Assembly: GCA_948566455.1 (NCBI GenBank)
Contig: CAOYQO010000002.1
Location: forward strand, 62,001 to 126,000
Source: an uncultured Phocaeicola sp.
GTDB taxonomy: Bacteria; Bacteroidota; Bacteroidia; Bacteroidales; Bacteroidaceae
Direction: 5' to 3'
Length of the DNA stretch: 64,000 nt
Shown: in pieces, positions 26,257-35,026 of the stretch
Numbering within the stretch: position 1 is the first letter of the stretch
Layout of the letters: each line of letters starts with the position of its first letter
The notes under the pieces: generated by a model
Database searches by the model: none
Told to the model about the DNA's origin: nothing
What the model saw: only the letters and a program-made list of their open reading frames with translations
Program-made: the position numbers and the translations under genes

Positions 26257-26488
26257 TTCGCAATCGCTTTTCATACGCCTCTTGCCTAACAGCTTCCACT
26301 TCTGCATCTATCTCCTTTTGGGAAATTTCATCTGTCTTAAAAGTTTCTAATAATCGTCTCAACTTAATGCCTCTCGTTTCAGCAGCAAGTGCACGGCTCA
26401 ATTCCAACTTATCATCATCAGAAAGTTGTTGAGTTAACTCTAATATCTGATTATAATTCAGACGTATTTTCAATGATACTGTTGCCAT
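26240..26488 (-). CDS. antitoxin of the PIN toxin
   Basis: 82 residues from the ATG at 26488 (MATVSLKIRLNYNQILEL); an alternative ATG at 26500 would add four residues. Helical, highly charged, with a C-terminal KEIDAEVEAVRQEAYEKRLRNENNY tail that probably wraps the toxin. Overlaps the toxin start by 17 bp. It would bind its own promoter as well as the toxin. Function inferred from position and size rather than from a recognised domain. Confidence 0.75.
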   Translation of the reverse strand: MATVSLKIRLNYNQILELTQQLSDDDKLELSRALAAETRGIKLRRLLETFKTDEISQKEIDAEVEAVRQEAYEKRLRNENNY

Positions 26489-26717
26489 ACGATTATACAT
26501 TGATATTACCCATAAACAAAAGTACAACTATTTGGGCAACAATCAAACAAAGAAATGATTATTTTTCTAAAGATTGACATCCTCTCTTATTTATCTATAC
26601 CCAGCTTATCAGCCGTAAGCGTCCAAAACATGGTATACACCTTTCAGGCGAGTACCAGTAGGTACTCGTCACTTGTCTTGGATATTAAGTTTTAATGCGA
26701 TTACATTAGTTTCTATA

Positions 26718-26748
26718 AAAAAGGTACCCTGTGATAGAGTACCTTTTT
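26718..26748. terminator. bidirectional terminator
   Basis: AAAAAGGTAC/GTACCTTTTT arms (26718-26727, 26739-26748). Placed to end the leftward gene at 26764. A second small hairpin, CGAGTACC/GGTACTCG, lies at 26649-26668. Confidence 0.7.
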
Positions 26749-26763
26749 AATTGTGTGTATAAC

Positions 26764-27069
26764 TTATTTCTGAACTTCCCCTTTTTCATTGAAAAGAACC
26801 GGATTCTCGGTACCGGCTGCATCCACCAATGTTACCTTGTAAGTCTTAGTTCCATCTTCAGCAACTTCAACGGCTGCCTCTTTGATGGTTGCTTCCGAGT
26901 AGTTTTCCTTGATGGCATCCTGAACTGCCTGCGGGAGTTCTTTTACATCAATCGGTTTAAACTCGTTGATCATCGTTACGATTTCAACATCCGATACCAT
27001 GTTGTTAGCAAATGCTACTGAAGTACCCAATCCCATTACCAATGCTACTGCTAAAAATAACTTTTTCAT
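26764..27069 (-). CDS. small secreted PepSY-like protein
   Basis: 101 residues. Signal peptide MKKLFLAVALVMGLGTSVAFA, mature start about residue 22. The body (VKELPQAVQDAIKENYSEATIKEAAVEVAEDGTKTYKVTLVD) has the helix-then-beta pattern of PepSY-like proteins such as the one at 1817. Periplasmic, role unknown. A possible -7 element (TAGTTTTG on the minus strand) lies at 27142-27135. Ends before the terminator at 26718-26748. Confidence 0.75.
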   Translation of the reverse strand: MKKLFLAVALVMGLGTSVAFANNMVSDVEIVTMINEFKPIDVKELPQAVQDAIKENYSEATIKEAAVEVAEDGTKTYKVTLVDAAGTENPVLFNEKGEVQK

Positions 27070-27233
27070 AATTCTAATTGTTTAAGTTAAACATTTCTTG
27101 TTAGCTCTCACATAATATAGTACAAGACGCATGCCAAAACTATTTCCAAACAAGTATCACACTATATATCAACCACTTAAGCCAAAACCATATAAAAGAC
27201 ATTTTCCTAATTTGAGTATTTTTTCTACAACTA

Positions 27234-27251
27234 TGTGGATATCCGTCCACA
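27234..27251 (-). terminator. possible end of the capsule operon
   Basis: Six-bp stem TGTGGA/TCCACA about 30 nt past the last capsule gene; on the minus strand an A/T-rich stretch follows, but without a strong T-run. Confidence 0.3.
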
Positions 27252-27281
27252 GTAATATACACTTTATAAACTATCACCTTT

Positions 27282-28247
27282 CTATTTTTCACTCCTACCA
27301 TTAGGACTATGTAAACAGAAGAAATTCTTCATAAATCCAATATAAATAATACTAAGCAATAAAATAGTACACGATAAATATAAATAGCCATGGTCCAAGA
27401 AATATATATATCCTATTATTACAATTACCTGCATAGCCATATAAATCAGCGATACCACTACATGAGGCATCTTCAATTCATTCGCCATCAATTGATACAT
27501 ATGTTTACGATGGGGCAAACCGATATTCTCATGAAGCATCAGGCGATGAATGATAGTCAGAACACTGTCGACACCATAGACAGACAATAAGATAATCCAA
27601 CTGAAATCTTCAGTCTTAATTATAAGTTTTCCTATCAGAAAAAGAAGAATAAAAGCAATACTCACAGAACCGACATCACCGGCAAAACACCTCGCTTTCT
27701 TACGGAAGTTAAAGAAGCAGAAGACCAGGACGGAGCAGAAAACGGTATAGATTAGAGCAGGCTCTACAAACTGAGTTACTTCAGCATTGATATAAGCCAA
27801 TGCACCAAGGATAACCAACGAATAACCACCCGTTATCCCATTGATACCATCCATAAAATTATAGGCATTGATGATGCCTGTACAAACAATCAAAGCTATA
27901 ATAATCCACCACCACGAAAGAGAAAACAAGCCCCATTGGTAAAACATCAAAGCCATAGCAGTGAAGTGAAACACCAATCGCAAACCTTGGGAAATGGAAC
28001 GGATATCATCCACAAAACTAATAAATGTGATTAGAGTCAATGCCAATATAAACCAAAGATATCCCCAGTCATTACTCAGGAAATAGCCCAAAGCTCCAAA
28101 ATAGAAGATGATTCCGGCACCACGCAAAGTAATCCGGGTATGGGAACTTCTCTCATTCGGCTTATCGATGATATTGCACTTATCAGCTATTCTAAAATAA
28201 AAAAGTTCTGCCAGAAATAGCAGAACCAATATAATCAGGTAATACAT
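27282..28247 (-). CDS. MraY/WecA-family glycosyl-1-phosphate transferase
   Basis: 321 residues, about ten membrane spans. Transfers a sugar-1-phosphate from a UDP-sugar to undecaprenyl phosphate, starting each capsule repeat unit. Seen: NERSSHTRITLRGAGIIF (DxPxxRxxH-type loop), FVDDIRSISQGLRL (the DDxxD-like acids), NAYNFMDGINGITGGYSLV and FAGDVGSVSIAF, all family signatures; the HMYQ segment near residue 240 fits the last cytoplasmic loop. Last gene of the capsule operon, as in many Bacteroides loci where it follows an epimerase. Confidence 0.92.
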   Translation of the reverse strand: MYYLIILVLLFLAELFYFRIADKCNIIDKPNERSSHTRITLRGAGIIFYFGALGYFLSNDWGYLWFILALTLITFISFVDDIRSISQGLRLVFHFTAMALMFYQWGLFSLSWWWIIIALIVCTGIINAYNFMDGINGITGGYSLVILGALAYINAEVTQFVEPALIYTVFCSVLVFCFFNFRKKARCFAGDVGSVSIAFILLFLIGKLIIKTEDFSWIILLSVYGVDSVLTIIHRLMLHENIGLPHRKHMYQLMANELKMPHVVVSLIYMAMQVIVIIGYIYFLDHGYLYLSCTILLLSIIYIGFMKNFFCLHSPNGRSEK

Positions 28248-28283
28248 AACCGTACTTGCCCCTTTAATTTTAAATGTTAATTA

Positions 28284-29264
28284 TTAATTTGAAAACGATT
28301 TTATCGTTTTCATAATCCCATCAGCAGCACGAACAGGCATTCGTTCAATGCCAAGTGCTGCTTTAATCTTCTCATTACTCACCACGTAATTCTCTGTCAA
28401 CTTCCGAAGACGTTCAGTATTCAACGGCAAATGAAGCAATGTTCCCAAACCAGCACAACTTTCCATCATTTTCTTGTTCATCTTCCAGATGTGAGGTTCC
28501 TTGCCCATAGCTTCACACATGAGAGCAATCAATTCATTGGTAGACAGAGCTTCATCATCACCCATGTGATAAATACCACTCGTTACATTCTTTGTCAGCA
28601 AACCTTCCACCACATAGCAAAGGTTATCTATAGAAGTGAACGAACGCTTATTTTCAAAATCTCCCAAAGGCCAAGGAATACCCTTCTTTACCACATTATA
28701 AAGTAGATTCAAGTTCCCCTTGTTACCCGGGCCATGAATCATACAGGGTCGAAGAATATACACCAGTTTATTACGCTGCATAGCAACTCTCAAATCTCCA
28801 TTCTCAACTCTCAACTTACTAAGAATATAATTCTCGGCTGCTATCTTACTCTCTCCATAAGGTCCCACTGGTGCAGGTATCACATCCTCCCTCAACATAT
28901 CCCCCACTACACTATCAGCAGCAGCCTTCACAGAACTGAAGAATATGAACCTCTTTGCTGTAGATTCCAGAAAGAAATCAAAGATTTTTTGTGTCAGTCC
29001 TGTATTGATATCAAAATATGTCTGTGCAGCAGACTGATTCTTTGTATCATGTGCCTTGCCTGCAAGATGAATGATAGCATCAAACTGGGGTAAATTCTGC
29101 ATAGGGAAAGAGATCGTTTCAATATCTTCCCAAGCAAAAGTTTTCACTACTCCCTCTTTTTCAGGTGCAACAATATCTAAGCCATAAAGAGTATGATATT
29201 CCTTTAAAGCCATAACAAAATTGGAACCCACGAAACCGTGAACTCCGGTAATAAGAATATTCAT
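28284..29264 (-). CDS. NAD-dependent sugar epimerase/dehydratase (SDR)
   Basis: 326 residues, extended SDR. NAD loop GVHGFVGSNF at residue 7, catalytic SSV near 125 and YGESK near 150. It probably makes the nucleotide sugar used by the downstream glycosyl-phosphate transferase, as in WbpV/WbpL-type pairs. An oddity: the segment SKLRVENGDLRVAMQRN after the YxxxK helix is encoded by a direct repeat (28784-28814), a microrepeat that seems to have entered the frame. Otherwise intact. Confidence 0.88.
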   Translation of the reverse strand: MNILITGVHGFVGSNFVMALKEYHTLYGLDIVAPEKEGVVKTFAWEDIETISFPMQNLPQFDAIIHLAGKAHDTKNQSAAQTYFDINTGLTQKIFDFFLESTAKRFIFFSSVKAAADSVVGDMLREDVIPAPVGPYGESKIAAENYILSKLRVENGDLRVAMQRNKLVYILRPCMIHGPGNKGNLNLLYNVVKKGIPWPLGDFENKRSFTSIDNLCYVVEGLLTKNVTSGIYHMGDDEALSTNELIALMCEAMGKEPHIWKMNKKMMESCAGLGTLLHLPLNTERLRKLTENYVVSNEKIKAALGIERMPVRAADGIMKTIKSFSN

Positions 29265-29330
29265 AAAATCGCAGAAATAAAAAACGAATACTTACTGTTT
29301 AGTAAGAAAATCAATAAGAAGATTTTGTAG

Positions 29331-29614
29331 TCAACAAGGATCTTGTCGTCCATCCCATATAATTATCACTTCAATTCTATCCTCATAAATCTGATAATAA
29401 ATATGGTCTTGTTTATAAAAAATGCATCTAATTTCTCCATATTGAGACAAATGCAACAGTCGCTTACCTACGTAAGGAGAACTTCCCAATGACTCTATAA
29501 AAGATATAATTTTAACAGCAATATTATTTGCCGTTTTTTCCCAAAGCAACCCTGTATGTATGATAGTATATCATAAAGAGACTCTATAGCCAAATCAGAC
29601 CAGACTACTTCCAT
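29331..29614 (-). pseudogene. ParE/RelE-type toxin with a frameshift at an A6 tract
   Basis: The natural ATG is at 29614, overlapping the antitoxin stop by 10 nt. That frame reads MEVVWSDLAIESLYDILSYI then QGCFGKK, a normal ParE start, but after the A6 tract (29534-29539) the rest of the protein (TANNIAVKIISFIESLGS to the end at 29331) continues in another frame. One extra A restores a 94-95 residue ParE. The 3' part alone would be a 72-residue frame from a TTG and would lack the first helices. It could be a dead toxin, a slippage-expressed one, or a sequencing error in a homopolymer. Confidence 0.8.
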
Positions 29615-29829
29615 CCCAATCTATCAGCTAACAATCCATATACCTCACTATTAGGTATCATCCGGCCTTTTTCACGAGCTATTTGAGCATATTTTACTGC
29701 CCCAATAATAATTTCGTCCGACAATAATTCTATTTCTCCTATCGTAGAAGGTGAACGGTATTCCATTACAGGCTCATTGACGGTCTGCTCTATTAGTTCC
29801 TGCTTTTTATATGCCTTAGACTTACTCAT
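29605..29829 (-). CDS. antitoxin of the ParE-type pair
   Basis: 74 residues from the ATG at 29829 (MSKSKAYKKQELI). Central NEPVMEYRSPSTIGEIELLSDEII and C-terminal REKGRMIPNSEVYGLLADRLGWK resemble Bacteroidetes antitoxins paired with ParE/RelE toxins. The stop overlaps the toxin ATG. The pair sits between capsule genes on the same strand as the operon. Confidence 0.75.
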   Translation of the reverse strand: MSKSKAYKKQELIEQTVNEPVMEYRSPSTIGEIELLSDEIIIGAVKYAQIAREKGRMIPNSEVYGLLADRLGWK

Positions 29830-29881
29830 TATCTCAACATTTTCTACAAAGGTGATTTGCAATATCGGAATATCCTAATTA

Positions 29882-30964
29882 CTATTCCATAACTTGCGAC
29901 TTAAGATATAATTTCTTCACAAACTTCATATCATGTGCCACCATTATCCTCACAAGCTCAGGAAAACTAGTTTTCGTAGGATTCCAACCAAGTACTGTTT
30001 TGGCTTTGGTAGGATCACCTAATAATTGTTCAACCTCGCAAGGACGGAAATATTTCGAGTCAACTTCAACAAGCACTTTGCCTGTATTCACATCAATTCC
30101 TTTTTCATCAACACCCTCACCTTCCCAGTACAGTTCAATGCCAACCTCACGAAAAGCTAAAGTAGCAAATTCGCGAACTGTATGCATCTCACCGGTAGCT
30201 ATCACAAAATCTTCCGGCGTATCATGTTGCAGCATCAACCACATACACTCCACATAATCCTTCGCATACCCCCAGTCACGACGGGCATCCAGATTACCCA
30301 GATATAACTTATCCTGAAAACCTTGTGCAATACGAGCAGCGGCAAGAGTTATCTTACGGGTTACAAAAGTCTCTCCCCGACGCTCACTTTCATGATTGAA
30401 CAGAATACCATTTACAGAAAACATGCCATAACTCTCACGATAATTCTTCGTAATCCAGAAACCATACTGTTTTGCTACACCGTATGGACTACGAGGATAG
30501 AAAGGTGTTGTTTCTTTCTGGGGAATTTCCTGTACCTTACCATAAAGTTCCGAAGTGGAAGCCTGATAAATCTTCGTCTTTTTCTCTAAACCCAAAATAC
30601 GGACAGCTTCAAGCATGCGAAGCGTTCCTACAGCATCAGCTTCAGCCGTATATTCCGGAACATCAAAAGACACTTTTACGTGACTTTGTGCCGCAAGATT
30701 GTAGATTTCATCAGGTTGTACCTGCTGAATAATACGAATCAATGAACTACTATCCGTCATGTCACCATAATGAAGATTAACTAGTCGCTGTTGCCTCATG
30801 TCACGTACCCATTCATCCAGATATAGATGCTCTATACGTCCTGTATTAAATGAAGAAGAACGACGGAGGATACCATGAACTTCATAACCTTTTTCTATTA
30901 AAAATTCGGCAAGAAATGAACCATCTTGTCCAGTAATACCTGTAAGCAATGCTATTTTTTTCAT
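29882..30964 (-). CDS. gmd: GDP-mannose 4,6-dehydratase
   Basis: 360 residues. Converts GDP-mannose to GDP-4-keto-6-deoxymannose, the precursor of GDP-fucose, GDP-rhamnose or GDP-perosamine. Motifs: TGITGQDGSFLAEFLIEKGYEVHG (NADP loop), NLAAQSHVKVSF, STSELYGK and YPRSPYGVAKQYGFW with catalytic Tyr and Lys. Normally followed by fcl (GDP-fucose synthase), but no fcl is in this locus; it may be elsewhere in the genome. The GT11 fucosyltransferase at 32980 is a likely user. Confidence 0.95.
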   Translation of the reverse strand: MKKIALLTGITGQDGSFLAEFLIEKGYEVHGILRRSSSFNTGRIEHLYLDEWVRDMRQQRLVNLHYGDMTDSSSLIRIIQQVQPDEIYNLAAQSHVKVSFDVPEYTAEADAVGTLRMLEAVRILGLEKKTKIYQASTSELYGKVQEIPQKETTPFYPRSPYGVAKQYGFWITKNYRESYGMFSVNGILFNHESERRGETFVTRKITLAAARIAQGFQDKLYLGNLDARRDWGYAKDYVECMWLMLQHDTPEDFVIATGEMHTVREFATLAFREVGIELYWEGEGVDEKGIDVNTGKVLVEVDSKYFRPCEVEQLLGDPTKAKTVLGWNPTKTSFPELVRIMVAHDMKFVKKLYLKSQVME

Positions 30965-30980
30965 TATGAATCTAAATTTA

Positions 30981-32117
30981 TTATTGATACAATTTCTCTA
31001 TTTCTGTCCAAATTACATGCTGTTCAAAATTATCAACAACAAAATTCCGTCCATTCTTTCCAAAATTCAGTCGAAGTTTTTCATTAGAATAAAACCTTTC
31101 AATAGCGTTTATTATGCATTCAGGGGTATGCTCTACAAACACTCCTGTCTGTTCTTCAATTATTGAATCAACACACCCTGTTACACGAGCTGTTATTATA
31201 GGTAATTCCATTGAAGAAGCTTCTAATGTTGACATTCCAAAGCCTTCTCTATATGAAGGAAAAACAAAAACATTCATTAGGGCATAATAATATTCTATAA
31301 TTGAATTTAAAACATATCCTGTATTTATTATGCTAGAAGTATCTTGTATAAATCGTTTAATTTCTATAGGTAAAGAATCTCTTTCTTCCATCATCCCAAC
31401 CAATAACAGAACCATATTATCATGCCTTTGGGTAAGAATCTGAAAAGCCTTAACCAATTCTACAATACCTTTATCACGAACTAAACGACCTGTATAACCC
31501 ACTACAAAACTAGAATCAGCTATTCCTAAACTATCCTTCAAATCTTTTAAGCGTTTTAAATCTAAGTTCTCCTTATTGAAGCGACCGACATCAATGCCAT
31601 TGCAAGTACCTTTAGACAGTAGTACTTGTTTCGATACTAAGTTCAATTTATCATCAATACTTTTCTTATATAGAGAAGGGCTTACACACACTATTTTAGT
31701 TGCTAAAGCTGCGACAAGTTTATCTATTGATATTAACAACTTCCTTTTGAATCCCATCGAAGTCTCATAGACCAGACCATGCCTAAAATAGATTCTAACT
31801 GGAACGCGTAAAATGAAAGCTGCAATCATAGCAATTAACGCCCCTTTAGGAGTATGCCCAACAACAATATCTATTTGCTTAGATTTAATATATTGCATGG
31901 TTTTAGAGATTGCCACAAAATCTTTCATAACAGAAATTTTTCTCAGGATTTCAACCTCTTTATATTCAAAACCATATATTCTGGAAAAAGATTCCAATTC
32001 AGGCGAACTACTGCATACAATATACTCTTTATAGCCTTTTTTATTAAAATATGAAAGTTGATTACCCAAAAAATAGGGAATTACAAAAGAGATATTCACA
32101 ACATGAAGAATATTCAT
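30981..32117 (-). CDS. glycosyltransferase family 4
   Basis: 378 residues, GT-B fold. The N-half starts MNILHVVNISFVIPYFLGNQL and includes VVGHTPKGALIAMIAAF; the C-half has GYTGRLVRDKGIVELVKAF (nucleotide-binding region) and PSYREGFGMSTLEASSMELPIITARVTGC with the EX7E pair. Retaining transferase using a nucleotide sugar to build the capsule repeat unit on the cytoplasmic face. Sugar unknown. Confidence 0.9.
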   Translation of the reverse strand: MNILHVVNISFVIPYFLGNQLSYFNKKGYKEYIVCSSSPELESFSRIYGFEYKEVEILRKISVMKDFVAISKTMQYIKSKQIDIVVGHTPKGALIAMIAAFILRVPVRIYFRHGLVYETSMGFKRKLLISIDKLVAALATKIVCVSPSLYKKSIDDKLNLVSKQVLLSKGTCNGIDVGRFNKENLDLKRLKDLKDSLGIADSSFVVGYTGRLVRDKGIVELVKAFQILTQRHDNMVLLLVGMMEERDSLPIEIKRFIQDTSSIINTGYVLNSIIEYYYALMNVFVFPSYREGFGMSTLEASSMELPIITARVTGCVDSIIEEQTGVFVEHTPECIINAIERFYSNEKLRLNFGKNGRNFVVDNFEQHVIWTEIEKLYQ

Positions 32118-32122
32118 AATAA

Positions 32123-32974
32123 TTATTTTATAACAGCCATCAATTTGCTTGAAGCCTCCGTTTTCAACTTAAATGATATACTATTTGAGCGTCTTTTTAT
32201 CAAGATATTTTGTAATCCAAAAACAGTAAACAAGGCATATAATAAGCATTTTACATAGTTAATAAGAAGCATTCCATATCTTTTTAAGAGATTAGCGCTA
32301 TAATACTTTATAATTAAAGTCCTAACCCCCTTCATTGACAAAAGATATTTATACAAATACGGAACACCTATCTCACGATAAAATAATAGTGGTTCAGACA
32401 AATTATAAAAGTTAGATTTCTCTATAGTGCGACACCAAAGTTCCATATCTTCAACTCTAATATATCTTGAGTCATACGGATTATTACTAAACCAGTCTCT
32501 TTTCCCCATTACTGATGGATGTATGAAGCATGCATGAGCAAATACATCCCCTATTACAGACGGATTTACCTTGTTTTTCAAAATGCCAACAACTCGATTT
32601 CCAGTATCAATCGAATATGCCCAACTACCAACAACATCTGCCTGTGGATGCTCTTCCAAATATCTAAGTTGTTTTTCCAGTCTTTGCGGGTGCATAATAT
32701 CATCGGCATCCATACGAACAAAATATTTACAATCACTTAGTTTAACGAGTTCGTTCAGACGATAAACGAGTCCTTTATTCCGCCCATCTGAAATAACTTT
32801 GACTCGTGTATCACTTGTATATTTACGAGCCAATGCCAATGATGAATCTGTACTTCCATCATCTATCAAAGTCATTTTCCAGTTGGTATAAGTCTGATTT
32901 AGTACAGATCGTATGGCATAATCCAAATATTTTTCGGCATTATAGAAGGGAATACCTACGTATACAAGATTCAT
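32123..32974 (-). CDS. glycosyltransferase family 2
   Basis: 283 residues from the ATG at 32974 (MNLVYVGIPFYNAEKYL), 5 bp after the stop of the upstream gene; a TTG at 32983 would overlap that stop. GT-A fold: LIDDGSTDSS and VRMDADDIMHPQRLEKQL (DxD). The C-terminal 80 residues are hydrophobic and basic (LLYALFTVFGLQNIL). Inverting transferase of the capsule repeat unit. Confidence 0.9.
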   Translation of the reverse strand: MNLVYVGIPFYNAEKYLDYAIRSVLNQTYTNWKMTLIDDGSTDSSLALARKYTSDTRVKVISDGRNKGLVYRLNELVKLSDCKYFVRMDADDIMHPQRLEKQLRYLEEHPQADVVGSWAYSIDTGNRVVGILKNKVNPSVIGDVFAHACFIHPSVMGKRDWFSNNPYDSRYIRVEDMELWCRTIEKSNFYNLSEPLLFYREIGVPYLYKYLLSMKGVRTLIIKYYSANLLKRYGMLLINYVKCLLYALFTVFGLQNILIKRRSNSISFKLKTEASSKLMAVIK

Positions 32975-32979
32975 ACTTA

Positions 32980-33810
32980 TCAAATTTTAGTCCAGCTATC
33001 CAAAGCGAGAGTTTTATTGGAAGTAAAAGTCCAGCGCGAAGGAGCAATAACAAGTTGATTCTTATGCTGATTAAGATAGGCTCCCCACCAAGAGAATGTA
33101 CTATTGGAAATGATATTTACTTTACACAAAGACATCAAATAGATATATGCAAATTGTGATATTTCATGATTAGGAACAAAAACTGTAGATTCTGGCAAGG
33201 ATACATGATTTTTCACCCACAATATATCATCTGAAAAAACAAAGAACTGTTTATCCTCTTCAATTTCGGAATTAGCTCGATCTATAGCCTGCTCATAGTA
33301 TTTCTCTGTACAAACCCCATAAACATCAATGTTCTTAGGTGAAAAATAATCTCCTCTTCGTACATGCAAAGAAACTGAGATTTTAGCAGAACGGATGTTT
33401 TCTTCTATTTCAGATAAAACATTAGGATTTTTCCACTCACTAAGTACTTTTTGCATTGGAAAATATGTCGCATATTTTTCCTCTTGCCAATAGCCTTGTA
33501 GAAAGATTTTTCCTCTAGCTTTTTCTAACAAACAAATATCAAACATACTTTCTGATAAATAGGTATTCGACCATTGGAATAGAGCTTTAAACAAACGATT
33601 CTTGACACCTGTATATCGAGTAAAGTATGCATTATAAAGCGGTATGTCAGGTATAAAAGAACACAATTCCAACTTTCTCAGTTGATCTGATGTTCCAAAC
33701 GAAGCAACATCATAGAATACTTTTTTATCAGTTTCAATTTCGAGATATTGTCCAAATGAATACTGAAAAAGTTGATTACCTAAACCTCCCCATAATCGTA
33801 CTATAATCAT
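32980..33810 (-). CDS. alpha-1,2-fucosyltransferase, GT11
   Basis: 276 residues. GT11 signatures: MIIVRLWGGLGNQLFQYSFG at the start, HVRRGDYF near residue 150 (GDP-fucose-binding basic loop), FVFSDD, and SNSTFSWWGAYLN near 230. Transfers fucose from GDP-fucose, giving a terminal or branch fucose on the capsule that resembles host glycans. The presence of gmd downstream supports supply of the donor. Cytoplasmic, membrane-associated. Confidence 0.92.
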   Translation of the reverse strand: MIIVRLWGGLGNQLFQYSFGQYLEIETDKKVFYDVASFGTSDQLRKLELCSFIPDIPLYNAYFTRYTGVKNRLFKALFQWSNTYLSESMFDICLLEKARGKIFLQGYWQEEKYATYFPMQKVLSEWKNPNVLSEIEENIRSAKISVSLHVRRGDYFSPKNIDVYGVCTEKYYEQAIDRANSEIEEDKQFFVFSDDILWVKNHVSLPESTVFVPNHEISQFAYIYLMSLCKVNIISNSTFSWWGAYLNQHKNQLVIAPSRWTFTSNKTLALDSWTKI

Positions 33811-33982
33811 AAAATTATCATTAAACTAATTAGAAATATGAATCAGGGATTAAGTTAAACTCATGATGAAGCAGATTTCAATAATGATGATTTACTGAGT
33901 ATCTTCAATTATAACCTCAACCACTGATTCGCACTAGAAAATAAATACTCAATATTACACAGAAATAGATATACCTCAAACA

Positions 33983-34222
33983 TTATATAAACCTAGAAGT
34001 ATTTACATATTTAGCAATTATTGGTAACACAATGAAACTGTTCAGAGATAGAATAAAGACCATCAATAGTGAATCAATATCAACATGAAAAATCTTATTA
34101 GAAAACAATATAACAACCTCTAGTAGCAAATAGTGGATGACATAATAATTCATCGATTTACGACCAATAGCATGCAATATGGATGTATTTTGAGGCAAAT
34201 AATAAAATATATTATTTATCAT
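33983..34222 (-). pseudogene. C-terminal part of split acyltransferase
   Basis: 79 residues. MINNIFYYLPQNTSILHAIGRKSMNYYVIHYLLLEV matches the conserved last third of acyltransferase-3 proteins (the LGKNSMxxYxxH pattern followed by two membrane spans). Its ATG overlaps the stop of the N-terminal part as ATGA (34219-34222). In relatives these are one protein. It may be translated by reinitiation or be a dead fragment. The 170 bp downstream to the fucosyltransferase gene show no other frame. Confidence 0.7.
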
Positions 34223-34929
34223 AATATTCCACTCAAAGAACCTAATACATATAGTAAATAGTAACCATGATTACAATGATTAGCTCTCATATCTACATTA
34301 GAGAATAGCGAAGGTATTGATAAGTATGCCACATAAAATAGCATAGATATAATAAACACTATTTTTTTATACTGGACATCTTTTAATAAATGTCCCATTC
34401 CCAAAAAGAATAGTCCAGACAAAATATTGCCAAACCAAACAATATAATTACAATTTGTAACATCAAGTATATATGCAGCTATAATACATAAAAACAGAAG
34501 TGTCAAATAATATTTTTGACTGCATATTGTATTGTACATTAATTTAGCAACAAATAATGAAGCGAGAAACCAAAGAGGTAAATTACCCATAACAGCCCCT
34601 TCTTTCAATATCTGATAAAACGGAGACAATATATATTTTACCCAAGAAATTTCTCCATAAAAAAACAAAATTACCGACCAAACTATTATGCCATAAAGCG
34701 AGTATTTAACATAGGGATACAATAGTTTTTTACCCTCTAAAAACATCTGATTATTACTTTTATGGAAAAAGAACATTCCGCTTTTAAAAAAGAACCACGG
34801 CATAAAAAAGAAAAGTGGTCGCATTAGAACCACAAAGAAATTCCCTGTATGAGTAAAGTTTACTATATGAACAAATATCATATAAACAATCATCAGTCCT
34901 GAAATTCCATCAATATCTTTGCGTCTCAT
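34219..34929 (-). pseudogene. N-terminal part of split acyltransferase-3 protein
   Basis: 236 residues with about seven membrane spans. DIDGISGLMIVYMIFVHI at the start resembles the acyltransferase-3 first helix, with His where catalysis is expected, and LPLWFLASLFVAKL is a later conserved span. It stops at LYVLGSLSGIL, where relatives continue. A -1 shift at 34221 joins the two parts into about 315 residues. O-acetylation of the capsule is the likely role if functional. Confidence 0.75.
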
Positions 34930-35026
34930 AAAATATATAATCTGCCCAAGCTTTCAGAAGAAAGCTCCCGTGCCTTGAGTTACTTTGCGTATATTTATAT
35001 TTTGTTACGTTCCTCGTTGTCCATAT

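Noticed and set aside
26641..26700. tRNA or small RNA near 26650
   Set aside because: Only a short 8-bp hairpin is present; no cloverleaf and no promoter.
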